Positions 1-57,022 of a DNA stretch of 64,000 nucleotides are shown piece by piece (positions within the stretch are counted from its first letter, which is position 1; the number at the start of each line of letters is the position of its first letter). The stretch spans positions 1,753,424-1,817,423 of the forward strand of contig VXAY01004360.1 in NCBI GenBank assembly GCA_013399855.1, read 5' to 3'. Under the pieces are notes generated by a model. That model was not told the origin of the DNA. It made no database searches and saw nothing but the letters and a program-made list of their open reading frames with translations. Origin of the DNA: Oxyruncus cristatus. Its lineage: Eukaryota; Chordata; Aves; Passeriformes; Cotingidae. Position numbers and translations under genes: made by a program.

Positions 1-1697
1 TGCCTTCAGAATCTTTACTTGAGTGAATTTGCTTAAAATGGAAGATGCCACATCAATTGCAGATTACACTGCATTTCTTTGTGCAAGTATTACTCAGGAT
101 TGGTGCCTGAATGAGTGTGGCCAGTTCAGTTATTTTAGCAGCCTTCTGGTTTGTTCAAATTGCTTGGAAGCACTAGCACTCATTGCATTCCTTACTAAGA
201 GTGCTCTGATAGTATGATTCTGCTTTTCAAATGATTGCCCTCTAGCACATAAGCACCACTGGCAAGCCCAATTCCTTCCTTCCTTGTAAAGTTGCCCTGA
301 GTACCAGAATCTGGTTTTGCCTATGCTATATATACAGTAGAACACACTGCAAGGTACTCAGGTACTAAAAGCAATACAGTGTCCTCATCCGGGTCAAGTG
401 ATCTGAACAGACTTGTACCAATACTGCCTCTGGTCTTTGAACTTTGTCCATATCTCAGGAATTATCTTTGTCCATGTCCATTCCTGTAATTATGCAAATA
501 ACGTTATTTATTCTTAAGGTACATAACCTCCATTTTACAAGTACTATATACCGGACAGCAGAAATGCTTCCAAATCAAACAGGAATGTTTCACAACTCCG
601 TAGCAAATGACTCACCTTTGTTTCAGTTTTCTCTTTTATTCCTTCTCAGGATGAATATTTAGTTAATAATTCTCCTGTTAAGACCTTAATTAGGTACCAT
701 CTTCAAACATGACTTAAAGGATTTACTGAAATCCTCATATTGGAGAGTGTGTGTGTAAATCAATTGCCTAAGTATCATGCTAGCCGGGCATGGATTTAAA
801 CCCAGAAACTGACATCTTTACAAGGCAATATGTCTGAAATACTTACCACAGCTATAGAGTTTCTAATGTAGTATTCTATTAACTGATTCTTCAGATACTT
901 CTTGTTTATAGTTTTTACTTGTGTGAGTAATTTGCCTCATGATTACATTGTGATTCCTATGTAAAGCTCTATGACTTCGAATTTAATAGGCATACACTTA
1001 AAGTAGTTTTTTTACTAGGTCTTGTGTTACTTGGTTCCTGAAACTGCAAATTGTGTTGACAAAGAGATTATCCTTGCTTCAGAGAGAAGTTTCCAATAGC
1101 TTTATTGTAAGAAATAATTATGTGAGGCCACAAATATGTGCACATACTCCATGCTTCAGGGAGTATTTTATTAAGCCATTCTAGAATTTCTGGTCATGCA
1201 GAAGTTGTTGCATCTTGATGTGCAGTGCCACCTAGTGAGTTTATGGGGTGGGTGATTTGAATTATTAAGAACCCAGAAAAAAACATCTACTGCATGCTGT
1301 CTCAGGTTTTAGTACCAGGCTAAGGTGTATTTTGCATGTGTAGACATTTTCTATTAAATTTGAGGCTTTTAAACATGTTTCCAGGTGAAACCTTTTAGCT
1401 GCAAGTCAATTCATAAAACTTTGGTCTTTTTGCTTGAATCAATTCTAACATCATGTATTCTTTTTATATAGGTGGAAGATATCTGTTGCTTTCTTATTTG
1501 TTAGTAAATAATTACTCAGCAGAGAGTGAAAGTTGTTGATGAGTTACAGTGTCTGAGTTTAAGTTTGATTCAATAAATTATCAAGTTGAAAGAAATAAGA
1601 TAAATAACTGTCAAAATGTATTTTAGTGACATTTTGATCTTGTTTCTTTTAATATTCAGGTAAATGGACTTGTGGAATGTAGTCATGATGAATATAT

Positions 1698-2430
1698 AAT
1701 CATAGAATATCCTGAGCTGGAAGGAACTAGGATCATCAAAGTCCAACTCCTGACTCTGCACAGGACCATCCAAAGAGTCACACTATGTGATTGAGCATTG
1801 TCCAAACACTTCTTGATTTCTGTCAGGCTTGGTGCTGTGACCACTTCCCTGGGAAGCCTGTTCCAGTGCCCAACCATCCCCTGGGGGAAGAACCTTTTTC
1901 TAATATCCAACTTAAACCTCCCCTGACACAGCTTCATGTCATTCCCTTGTGTCCTGTCACTGGTCACCACAGAGAAGAGATCGTTGCCTGCCCCTCTGTT
2001 TTCCCATGTGAGGAAGTTGTAACTGCAATGAGGTGTCCCCTCAGTGTCCCCTTCTCCAGGCTGAACAGGTAAAGTGACCTCAGCCGCTCCTTGTACTCCG
2101 CCCCTGTAGGCCCTTCACTATCTTTGTAGCTCTCCTTTGGACATTCTCTTGGAGATTTGTATCTTTCCTATACTGTGGTGCCCAAAACTGCACACCATAT
2201 TCAAGGTGAGGCTGCCGCAGTGCAGAGCAGAGTGCGACAATCCCCTCCCTTGACTGGCTGATGATGCTTTGCCTGATGCCCCTCCGGATGCAGTTGTCCC
2301 TCCTGGCTGCCAGGGCACTGCTGACTCATACTCAACTTGCCATCGACCAGGACCCCCCAGGTCCCTTTCCACGGCACTGTTTTCTAGTGTCTTGTTCTCC
2401 AACCTCTGTGTACATCAATATATACTACAG
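1698..2430 (-). mobile_element. CR1 LINE fragment, 3' end, antisense to PDE10A
   Basis: Reading the + strand, the copy opens with AATCATAGAAT followed by a GGAAGGAAC-like block, which is the reverse complement of a CR1 3' terminus. It continues through the CCAGGCTGAACA block typical of CR1. On the minus strand it encodes the C-terminal end of the CR1 ORF2 reverse-transcriptase protein, including HWNRLPREVV near 1850. It is 5'-truncated, as most CR1 copies are, and the frame is broken further upstream. About 730 bp remain, making it the longest CR1 fragment here. Confidence 0.92.
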
Positions 2431-5141
2431 GTAGAATGGAGAAGTTTTTAGAAAACTAGACATAGAGTAGTTGTTTGTGGTTCACTATCAGAATCGGAGG
2501 TTATTTTGCGAACTCTGCATTGATTTATCTAGGTGTTTGGTTTTGCTCAATATATTCATTAATGCATGGGTGAAGACAAAATATAGGACTGCAGATGTCT
2601 TTGTAGGGATGGATTAGAATTCAAAATGGTCTTGGGAAAATGGTCAGAAGAAACCAGACAACGATTCAGCTAGGGCAGGTGCTGGGCTTTCCATAGATTG
2701 CCTCTCTCTGTGTAGGACAGCTGATGAATTTGAGAAAGATTCTGGGATTCTGGGGTTTGCAATGAATTTGAAGGTAATCATGAGTCAACATTATAATTCC
2801 TATATCAAAAAAATTACACTGTCATATGAAGCAGACACAGAACTCTAGCCTTGGTGTAAAGTAATTTTCCTGTTCCTCTCTCCATTGCTAAGCCCCCAAA
2901 TGGAATAATATGGCTGGCTTAAGCACTGCACTTTAAAAAAAATAAAAATGGAGGAGCTGAAGTGAGTTCAGGAGAGAGGAGGGAGAATGGTCAGGAAAGA
3001 AAAGAACTGGTTTTGCCTAGTCTAAAGAAAAGAAAGTTGAGGGATGAAGATATGCCTGAGAGAGGAAGGGAATAATTTCCATACCTATGAGGTGTGTAGG
3101 GCAAGAAGAAGTGTGCTTGAATTAGCATTGGGAAAACTTCCTCAGTCATGGCTGTAGTGAAGCACCACAGTCTGTTGCTTGTGAAAGCTCAGGGTTCCTC
3201 ATCCCTGGAGGTGTGTTTCAGACATGCTTGGACAAACATTTTTTGGAAAAATGCTTAGTTGACTATGCCTTAAAATGGAAGGGATAGAAGAGAGGTATGT
3301 CAGCTTGGTTTTCCGTGTCAATGAACTAGTATAGGTCTTTTGGTGTTTTTCAGTTGTGTAAATCAACCGGAAAATTTCCAGGAGTGAAGTGCTGTTAAAA
3401 ATGAATACCATTCAGAAGGATGAAATCATAAAAAAACCCCTAAACCCAACTGCTAATAGTTTTACAGCATATAAGTGCATCGTCTTTATTTCACAAGTAT
3501 CAAACATTAGTACATAAAATGCAAATCTGTTAAGTACACTGTCAGTTATCATGAAGGAAATAAGTTTTTATTGACAATGATGGTAGTTGCTGATGGAGCT
3601 TTTCCTTCTTCTATACCTGTGTGCTTCTTGCAGTCAGATTGCTGCCCTTGTGTTTAAACCTAGGACAAGATTTTAACATGGTAGTGTTGGGATACTACTT
3701 CAACTTAGCCAGTTTACAAATCCAAGTTTTTGGGCTGTGAGTGCTTTCCAAATTATTTCTGTTTGCTTGGTTTTCTTGGTCATCATTGCTTTCTGTGATG
3801 AGCTTTATTCCTGCTCAAAAACCTGGCCTTAGGTCACAGCCTTTGTAACTATCTACACATAATTTTATCATGAGGCTGTGTGGTCTTACATTTAGGTTGT
3901 CCTTCACCAAGAGTAAAAATCTATTGCTATTACTGAATGGACATGGATGTGAGCAGCACAAGCCATTAAGCTCACTTAATATCAACTTGCTCAATTTCTA
4001 TTTCTCTTTAATGTTTTGGGGTTTTTTTTTCCCCCCAAGCATCAAATTGCATAGCAATGCTTTACTATTAAGGCTTTCATTCAATGTCAGTTGAATATTG
4101 GATAGTTGAATATTATTTTCCATGAAGCATTTTTAGGACCAGTTTTATTAACAAATATGCTATGAAAGAAACTAGATCAGGATCCAGTCACCCATACCAC
4201 CAAAACAGTTTGTTAGTGGAATGCTTGTCACATGTGTACTTTAACCTTCATTCCAATCATTAAACTTGTTTTTTATCCAAGCTTCTCTTCTGCAAAGAAA
4301 TTTTAGAAAAATAAGTTTATGATTGTCATTTACATAGTTATAAGAAGTTATAAAAAGAAAGAAACAACAGTTTGTGAAATAATGAGCAATACATGTTTGC
4401 CATTTAAATCCAGCTGTGGCAAACTTGATGCATTTAGTTGAACGGTTTCTCGTCTTTGTGTGTTAGGATTTGGTGTTGTGCTGGATTCCAACAGACTACA
4501 CACCAGCAGCCACTAGAAAAATAGCATCAATTACACCTGTAGTTGACCTCTTCATCAGAGAGCCAAAGACTGAAATCATTGAAAACTGTAGGTACTTTCT
4601 TACTTACTGCTGTGAGAATATCTGTCAGGAGTTGCTGATAATATTGAGTTACGAGAGTTGTTGCTACTCCTGTTTCCTTTTACTGGGATTTTAATCTACT
4701 TCCTCTGTCAAGAATTAGATTTTCACTAGAAAAACCAACAGTGAGGCCAAGTTATGACAGCATGACAAGATGAACATGAGTAATTCTTCATGTGCATACT
4801 CTTAGCTGTTAGAAATGAGGAATAAAGAGGGTTTCTTCAGCCAGAGTAAGTGAATCAAGATAAATTACTTAATAATTTTACCAGACTGTGTGCATAGCAC
4901 CCAGAGAAGAGCAACAAAAGCCATGGTATTATGGTTTATTAAATATATACTGATTTTATTATGCATCTGAAAGCTGAGTCTGTAGGTTTGTCTGTGAATT
5001 AAGAATGCTGTCATGTTGGTATCCCTCAAGAACTGATTACTGTGTACATAATTCTTCATTTCTGTAGACTGGAAGACATTTTAAAAAGACATTAGAGAGA
5101 ACTATAGGTTACCTATACCTGGAATGCCTAAGAAATGTGAG

Positions 5142-5226
5142 TCATAGAATACAATCACAGAATCTTTTAGATCGGAAAACCCCTCTAAGATCACTGAGTC
5201 CAACCGTTAACCGAACACCACCAGGA
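5142..5226 (-). mobile_element. Short CR1 3'-end fragment, antisense
   Basis: TCATAGAATACAATCACAG is followed by a block containing TCTAAGATCACTGAGTCCAACC. This is the reverse complement of the 3' end of a CR1 family that is common in birds. Only about 85 bp remain, with no coding part. The right boundary is approximate. Confidence 0.85.
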
Positions 5227-8200
5227 CAAAAGGGTGAATTTTGTAACATTTGTCTGTGTTCATCAGTGCTTGAACCTTTGGTCATAATTTGTTTTGGACT
5301 TACTGTTTTGTTTCAGAACCTCTTGCTCTCTGTGGTCATGATAAATCACTAGTGGATTCCAAACCACATTGTAACACTTGTCAAAATTAATACTTTTTTT
5401 TTCTTGGCTGTGGAGTTTGTAAAAGTGAATTAAGAGATAAAACTAGGAGGGGAAGAATTTTGAAGATTTTAGGCCCGACCAGAACAATCTGTCCTGTCAC
5501 AGTTGGCAGGAAAGCAAGTACCCCATGTGCTCTGAGGTTTCAACAAGGTATAGGACATTCCTAGTGTCAGCCTTTGATGTTTCCCTGCTTACTACATTTA
5601 AAGAAAGAAATCCATCACCATATAGAACTTGTTGGAAAAATATTGTTAATAGGGTAGTTGAAACTGATGTAGGTAAGGAGGTTCTGTCCTTGAAAGAAGG
5701 GAAACAGATCAAAACAGGGAATTGCAAAGTCGCATGGGCTACCAGGTGCCAGAATGCATGAACCTGAAAACTTCCAAAAGGTTGTCTCTGCAAGCCAATG
5801 TTTACTCTTTCGGTGGTTTATCAACCGCAGAGTGACTCTCCCATCTTGGTTGCCTTCTCTCTCATCATCAGTAGAGATATCTAATGCTCTTTCTACACTA
5901 GTTACCTTTTATTACTTTACTTTTGCCAGGAGAGACAGTGACATTGCAGTATCAGTAAAGAGCTATTTGTGTTTATCTGTTTCCTGGTACTGACTTACAG
6001 GCTCACTGCAAGTGATTAGAGCAGCAAAAGAGTCTGTGAGCAGTGTGCAAGCGTCCTGCTGTTTCCTCAGCCTTTTCCTTTTACTGCATTATGAGTTATT
6101 GTATAGTATTTGGGAAATCATGTGTCTTAATATTTTAATATTTCCTTTTTTATTGACTATATATTGGTTAAGTTGTTGATAAAAGTGTCCTGGTTCCTCA
6201 TTTTGATTATTAATTGCTGTTCAGTATCATTACCAGAAACTGTTAGTCTTTTTCTGAAGTGAAATGTTCAAACCAGCTGAGGAAATGCAAGTAATTTGAA
6301 AGGGCCAAATCTATCCGTTTCTTCACTTACTGGTGAAGCTATATACAATATATCTGATGTCTGTATGGGAATACTTCTAATTACCCTTAGAGCTAGTGAA
6401 AAATTATTTGAATGTACATTTGCAACTTAAAAGAATGCTGGAGGTGTTCATAGTTAGAAGAGAGTAGTAATAATTTTATTTTCTTAAAAGTAGTTTCTTA
6501 AACAAAAGAAAAAAAAATGTGAGCTGGATATGTGATGTGAAAAACCTGGTGGCTTTGGATGGTGATAATTATAGAGGCTACCTTAAAGCTGTATCTGTGG
6601 GATGCCTCAGAGATTATTTCAGTAACATGCCATAGTAGAGCAGAGCACAGCTTACTGCATTTTGTTTGTCTGACCTTGCCATTGATGGCTTCTAGGATTC
6701 AAAAGCTTTGTTAACAAAACTCCAACAAAACTCAAGATATTTCCACATCCTTAATTGGCAATAAATATTTAAATCCATTCAGATTTAAGCTGATTATATA
6801 TGGAAAATATCAACAGTCATGACATTTGATCAGGAGTATGGATAAAGTCAGAGTGGAATGGTAGAAGGTTATGGACTAATTACAGCTTATGAGAAATTCT
6901 GCCTTTCTTTTTAATAGTGCTGCATGGTCAGGATAAGATTATCAATTGTTTTGCACAGTCCTACTTTTCTACCTGTACAGTCAGGAGAAATAGTGGCAAA
7001 TTTAGAACCTACTTGGTAGTTTGAAAAATTGTTGATCACTGAGCCCTAAGCGGTGGAGTTCGAAGGTTCTAAAAAGAGGCAGAATGGGATTGCTTCTGCA
7101 AAACTCTTTTTATCTCTGGAAGTAAAATAGTGTTCACAAGCTTTTTCAAATATAGGGAAGCTTTTTCATAGCAGTACTTCATGGTGATAAACAGAGGAGT
7201 TTACCAACCAAACCGATATAGAAGGACACAGGAAAGACTGGTGGTGGAAGCAGCTTTTGCTGACACTTCTTCATGGTGTCAACACAGGTTTTTTGCCATT
7301 GAAGATTTAGTGAAGGCATTTTCTGAGGTAAAATATATATGTGTGGAAGAAATGAGTTTTTTGTTCTCTGATTGAAATGGCTGTTTGGTTTTCTGTCTCT
7401 TTTTCTTGTATTCTGTTTTGAGAAGCTCTTTCTGAGAAGGGAAAGATTTGTGTATTGTTTTGCATTTAGGGATGGACATGACTCAGGAGTGGAGTGAGGA
7501 GAAGCACATTTTATACATATAATTTAAATAGCACCGTTACTTTGTTAATCATCATGCATTGCTACCTTGGCAAAAAGAAAAAATATGCCTTAAAAAAAAA
7601 AGTAAGAAGAATGGTGTGGATAAAAGTGTTATCAATCTTTGAAGAATTCAACTTTGCTCTCCTATGTCCTGTTGATTTAATTTGACTCATTCCACTACTC
7701 GGAGTACATAAATCAGACTTGAAACATTGTGTTGCATTTCCAAATTTTGCAGTACTCTTGAATAGGAACCACCTTTTCAGTTTGAAATGCATTACAGTGT
7801 TACTGTTCCTACTGTAAAAGTACTTTTTAAATAGTAAATCTTTTTTTCCTACAAGCATATAGTATAGCATATCAGACATTTGTGAAGATATGTATTTCAG
7901 TATTTCTATGCCCTTTATATTTTACTACTCTTTTTGATTTTTTTAAAAAATCAATTTATACCAGAACACTGTTTTAAATAAATAATGATCTGTGGCTTCT
8001 TCAGTTTTGTTAGAATAATGTCCTTTTTTTCAGATCGTGGTGTGATTTTCTTGGATATGTTATGTACAATGTTCTTTTGCATTTATTTAAGTGCATGTAA
8101 AAACATGAACTGAAGCTTGTGAGGGCAAGTAACTGAAACTAAGTTTTCATTTAGGAATTATATGTATCTTTATTAGATTACAAAAAAGTGAGAATAAATG

Positions 8201-9786
8201 GAGCTTTTTGTTCTGGTAAAATTAACACGCTTCTTCTGGCATATTCAATGTATTGATTTTGTAATGTTTTTTGATTGTTTGGGTGTTGTCCTTTTTTTTC
8301 TAATATTAAATGCTTGCAATTCATACAGAAAGTAAACATTCCAACTTTTCCAGTGTCTTTCATTGCTAAAGGCCCCACTTCAAAGAAACTGTGAGCATAA
8401 ATGGGTTTGAAAGATAAGGTTAAGTTTTAGGATAAGAATAAACAAAATATTTCAATATTTCACATACTTGTACCATAATGCAAGACATCAAACTGGAGTA
8501 AATGTTGACATTCAGCAGGGCTAGTCCATGGAAGAAGTATCTTTCCTTCCAACTGATTAAGTCACTTGTCCAGACTAAAATACTTTGTGGCAGCTCTATT
8601 TTAAGACAGCTTAATTTTCATCTGTATCACAGTGTTAGCAAATTAATTACTGGATGGAAAGCTCACTTTTTTGTCTTGCTGAACTTTTTGAGACTGACTG
8701 ACTTTCTGCTTAAGAACAAGACAAATATTTAGTTATTGTTTTTGTCAGAATCTTCAGTATTTTTCTTTTGAACTCACTAAATAAGCTAACTGTCGGACTA
8801 CTGATTCTTCTTGGATAGACTTTGTTCTGGTTTTGGCTATGAATTCCATACTTTTTATCAACCATTTGTTTTCCTTTCAGCATAAAGTTCAACTTTCTCC
8901 TTCCAAAATGCTGTTATTCCATTACAGCTAAAGTACCTTCATCACTGGAGAAGTACCTGCATATGATGCATTATATTTCATCTTCTTAGTTTCTGAACAT
9001 TTTAGTGGTTTGGGTTTTTTTTTTTTTTGGAATTGTTTAGTATATTTTATAATGTGCTGTGCATGTTTGCATAATAAAGAAAGGATAATTACGAGAGGAT
9101 GCACCTCATATCAACACTTCATTTTCTACAGCCGACAGTAGAGGCTGAATTTCCAGATGCAAATTTTACCTTTAGTATGCCATGCTAGAAAACAGCCCGA
9201 ATGAAAGCAAAGTATAATAGCAAAATTAATCTGCACAAAGGAATGGCACAACCTGTGGCCATTCCCACCAGGAATATTAGTAATACATTATGTGGTGGTA
9301 GTGTCATCTCTATGGCATTACATAAACAAGACAATTAAGAAATTTACTATCTCTACTTTTTGAGTATTTTCTCATGAAATAGATAAGTACATCCTAGACA
9401 AAAACAAACAAACCAACCAAAAAAAAACCCCTAATTTGTCTCTTACAAGGCAATGTTTTCCTCTGTGAGTCTTTATGCTGTGTACTTGTGTTCAACGTAA
9501 AGCAATCCTACCCTGATATAAATGGTAACTGACTTCAGTCGTCCACTGTTATTCACTGGAATTATCCAGAAGTCTGTCAGAATGATGACTTTAGACTGGG
9601 ATTTTCTTAGATTTCAGAAGAATTAAGCTGAGTTTATTCAACTACTTTTCATTGTCAAAAGCCATGTTTCTCTACATTATCTACTTTAGTCATTCTTTAT
9701 GTAGGTAGCACAGTAATTGTAAAAGTAACCATGCTTTCTAATTGCAGTTTGTTTTTTTTTTTTTTTTCTTTTTTCCTTCTAACTAG

Positions 9787-52963
<43,177 letters not shown>

Positions 52964-53317
52964 ACAGCAGCAACAGATTGCTTCAATCTGAAAAGCACCC
53001 CTTCTTGTTTTGGGGATTGGTTTTTTTTGTTTGTTTTGTTTCATTTTTATTTGAAAAAAAAAAGGAAAAAGAAAAGCTACAAAATTCTAACTAAGAAGTA
53101 GACCTGCCTAGGAAGGTAACACCCATGGAGTTACCTCAGCTAAATGATTTTGACAGCCAATCTCCTGACCTACACCAGTGACACAGAATCAACAGAGGGA
53201 AAATGACAACCCAGATGTTTTGGAGTCAGCTATCAAAAGAGAACTTACGACTTGTGAATATAAAAGACTGGCCTTATCTCATGGGCTACATTGCTGAGGC
53301 CTTAATTTAAAACTGAT

Positions 53318-53348
53318 GGGGGGTGGGGGTGGGGGGAATCTTAGGGGG
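53318..53348 (+). promoter_or_regulatory. Potential G-quadruplex in PDE10A 3' UTR (mRNA sense)
   Basis: Runs of six, five, six and five G are separated by loops of one, one and seven bases, on the mRNA-sense strand about 355 bases after the stop codon. It meets the usual G3+N1-7 rule with room to spare. Folding and function are inferred only. Confidence 0.8.
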
Positions 53349-54014
53349 TACTTCTAAATTGTATCTTTATAGTAAGGGTTTCAATGGTACTTTTATTATA
53401 CCGTACTGTGGCTGGCTTTAACACCAGTGTCACTTGGGAGTTCTTGGCTATAAATAGAACAATATACCCATTGCTATTGTGAATGTTTATGTGTGATCTA
53501 CTTGTAATCAGTTTGAACTCCAGCAGAATCCTTGGAGATTATAATTTATGCTTAGGTTACAGTGAATTCTTTTGCTGCAAACTAAAGGAAAACCAACATT
53601 CAGGTTAAAGTTTCAAAGTACTTCACTAAGCATCATGATGCAAATTGTCTGTCACTCATAAGGGAAATGTTGATAGAACTAGTGATGGTGCTTTGTTATT
53701 TAGAATGATTTATAAACCTAGACAACTCCTCCCTTAAAACACTGGAAGTATTGGATACTTATCTCTGATATGAGAGGGAGTTTCAGGTTGGAGTTTTTGT
53801 ATCCATGGTGACAGAAATATCAGATTAAAATTTAAATGTGACAGCAAAGATTTCCTTGCCTAGCTCACAATTAAGTAAAGTCATAATTTTTATTTCTACC
53901 TGCTGAGTTGTATTTTAAAACGTATCAGAGACATACGTGAAGTATGCTATCTGCTGGGAACAAAAGCCTTGTCAGAAAAGTCAGGTCTGATAAGAGGGAT
54001 TGTGATACCATCAC

Positions 54015-54020
54015 AATAAA
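54015..54020 (+). terminator. PDE10A: Candidate proximal poly(A) signal AATAAA
   Basis: Canonical hexamer 1.05 kb after the stop. It is followed within 40 bases by the T/G-rich segment TGTGTTTGTATTG and then TTTTGTGTTG, which resembles a downstream element. Usage is unproven. Confidence 0.45.
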
Positions 54021-54913
54021 TCAAAAATGTGTTTGTATTGACTAGCTTTTGTGTTGCACAGAAACACTGCATGTCTTCTACTGTTTTTTTCCCCCCACCC
54101 CAAAATGAGTGAAATTAGAAAACTTCTCCATTTGTCTGTTTGTGATTTCCCCTAGTTCAGCAAAATCCAGGATTAGGACTGCCTTTCTTAGTGAAAGAAT
54201 AGCTGACTGAAGAAAAGTACTCTCAAACAGTGTGTTTACAGTTCTGTGCTGACTTAGGCTTTAGCCTTACAAACTTAGGCACAGCCTTTAAGACCTTACA
54301 TTGAATGCCACTCTTAAATTTAGTGCAATTGTACAGAGTATGTTTCAACAACACTTAATTTGCCTTTGTCTTTCTCTCAAAAATAATGAGAAAAAATCTT
54401 CACAGTGATCCACACAGTGGGTGAAAACACCATCTTTGCACACCTTTCACATACAGCCTATACTGCATTATATGCTTTTTCACAGGTAATGAACACTTGT
54501 AGTGGTTCCATGGTAACATGGCCATTGTGTAACTGCACAAAATACTAGTAGTGACTTAAAGACAGAACACCAGTTCTCTTTTTCCATCTCATGTCTTTTA
54601 GGCTATATTGCTCTAATAGGCATGCCATCTTATGGGTTTTGTGTGAACAACCTGGACTCTTGAGTTTTGCCTTCTGTTATGGTCGAGCACATGCCACTAT
54701 CTGTAGATGTGTACAGTATGTGATCCATAACTGCATAATGTATAAATGCACCTAAGCCTTTGCTGTACATAGTGATCCCACAGGTCAAGAATTCAATATG
54801 AAGTTATCTTATTTGTATGATGCAAGTTACAGCCCCGTAATTTTTTTCTGTTTGCTTTGCCAATTCTAAATGCAGGAATTACTTGTTAATCACAGCAAAC
54901 TGTTTTGGAATTT

Positions 54914-54932
54914 AAAAAAAAAAAAAAAAAAA
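54914..54932 (+). repeat. 19-base A run in 3' UTR
   Basis: An uninterrupted A tract inside the predicted 3' UTR. It is likely to prime oligo-dT cDNA internally and so mimic an mRNA end. Confidence 0.9.
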
Positions 54933-56976
54933 GGCGGGGAACAATTACACCAAAGAAGAATGAATGATATCTCATGCTGTGTCCCCTGTTTTACTCCTTA
55001 ACTATTCTGTTTCAGCTAAATCATGCAGATGCAACCTTTCATCCACTAAGTACTGGAGACACAATCCATGGATCCTAATTTATGTGGAAATTATCTAAAT
55101 CTATGGTGACTACAAAAATACTCTTTGAAATTCAGATACCCCAGCAATTGAATGGAATGTTTTCCTTCATGGTTGAAGTATATTTGTGGTTATTCTCCTT
55201 TTTTTTTTTTATCTCCATTTAAAGATGCTGATCTTAAAAGCATTGCAACAGTATTCCGTATCACACTGTGTCTGTGTGTGTGGAAAGTTTTTCATTCATC
55301 TTTTACTCATTGACAGTAAAGATAACTTTACTAGTTCTGTTTCTTACCATTCAAAATATTTGACAGTATCACATATGATTTTGTTTTGAAGTTTATAAGT
55401 ACTGATAGAGAGCCTGTTTCCCTGGCAAATTTTTCAAATTGGCAACCAGTTGTTTTATTAATGACTCAAGTGAATCAGGTGCTGTTTCTAATACAGAACT
55501 ATCCAAACCATGTAAATTATATGTTTGCTATAGTATAATGTCTATTTGAACTAAAAATTTTGGCTCCAGTGCCTGCAGTTTGGTTTGATTTCCTGGTGTG
55601 GGAAAGGAGAAAGGTCATGACAAAATGTTACTCTTTCTAAGCACCAAGACCAACAAAAGTAGTCATGATAAACTCTATTTTTTAAGCAAATATAGTCTGT
55701 CTTGGCATTTACAGAGTATAGATCCATATGTGTAAATATTTTTTAGAAAAAGACTTATATCTGCACTTCCAAATTTAAAAACATCAAATATTAAAAATTT
55801 GGAGCTGCATTTTAATTTCATGACTCAAACACATATTGAGATTTAATTGTTCAAAGTTCTGGACTTGAGCCCACAAAATGAACAAGACATCTGACTCATT
55901 AAGTTAAAATGCGAAAAGACATTCCTCCTTGCTTTTTTACCGTACTAAAGCTGATCTTGCCCGAAAACAACAAGAGTGTATAAAAAACCTAACAGATCTT
56001 TCCTTTCCTAGAAGTTTTAGACTTTATATTCCCAGAATTGCATTTTTCTTGTTAATAATTCCAACTGCTCTTCCACTCCAAGCCCAGTAAAGGTAAAAGC
56101 ACTGTTTGAAGCTATAACTGAGCGTTTCTAATGTATTATGAAATGGTGCCTGAAAGGTATGCACTAAGTGAGAAAAATAGTTGACATAGCATGATACTTG
56201 TCTGAAATACTATTTTGTTACAGCACTAACAGAAGCTCCACTGTTAAAATTAATGTATGAAATTTGCAACATTCTCCTATAATGGTGTATAAGAGAATAT
56301 ACTCCTATATACTCATAGCAGTAATTTTTTTAGAGAAATGCAATTGAGTTTTTCTGACTGGAGTATATGATCAAGTATATTAAATCGGAGGGGGCACGCA
56401 AAGTGGAATTCATCTTTTGATGTGGCAAAGATTTCTTTCATGTGTTTAAACTTAGAACAGTGTGATCAGTTTGCTGTGACTGCATTTAGATGATTTAATG
56501 TCAAAATTGTAGGCATAGCAAAAAGCACTATTCATGTTAAAAAATAGAGATTGTTAGATGCTCAAATCAACTATGATCCTCTTGAAATAATGCATTTGCC
56601 TCAAACACTGTGATATAGGACCAGTTCTGTGAAGTGTAACAATTAATTTATTCATTATAAACCTGGAAAAGGCTTTCTGCACACTACTACAAGGAAGTTC
56701 ATGTTCAAACTTTAAGTTATATATCCCAATCTAGCAAAGGCACATCATAACTTTTTTTCTGCTTTCTGACCAAAAACTGTGCTCGATTGTAATACGGGTG
56801 TATACTCTGTCAAAAAACCTAAAATAATGGACTGCTTTCTAGGGTAGATCAAACTGATTTGTAGAGTAGTTTCATAAATATTCAAAATTCAGGTTCGGCT
56901 GTTATGTGAAGAAGAAAGAACTTCAAGGTAACAACATTCAACTTTACTACATTTAGTGAGCTGAAAATTTTGTTTT

Positions 56977-57022
56977 ATATATATATATATTTACACACAT
57001 ATATATATATATGATACATATA
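56977..57022. repeat. TA-rich microsatellite in 3' UTR
   Basis: Two blocks of alternating TA separated by TTTACACACA, then ATGATACATATACAC. They could pair with themselves and with a further TA-rich block at about 57350-57430. Confidence 0.9.

Larger units (their letters stand above)
1..9786 (+). other. PDE10A: PDE10A upstream intron (3' part); no recognised exon
   Basis: No segment here encodes the residues expected just before the first exon (human PDE10A residues 1-122, the N-terminus and start of GAF-A). The stretch is therefore read as the end of a long intron, with those exons off the left edge. It holds two CR1 fragments (1698-2430 and 5142-5226), a 14-base T run (9015-9028) and a 16-base T run (9752-9767) that belongs to the polypyrimidine tract of the exon at 9787. 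Two open segments flanked by splice-like signals (4467-4591 and 7172-7327) match nothing I know and are listed as findings. The intron call rests on absence of expected exons, so a divergent small exon could have been missed. Confidence 0.75.

Noticed and set aside
1683..1970. 95-aa minus-strand open frame
   Set aside because: Not a host gene. It is the broken C-terminal end of CR1 ORF2 and is reported as a mobile element.
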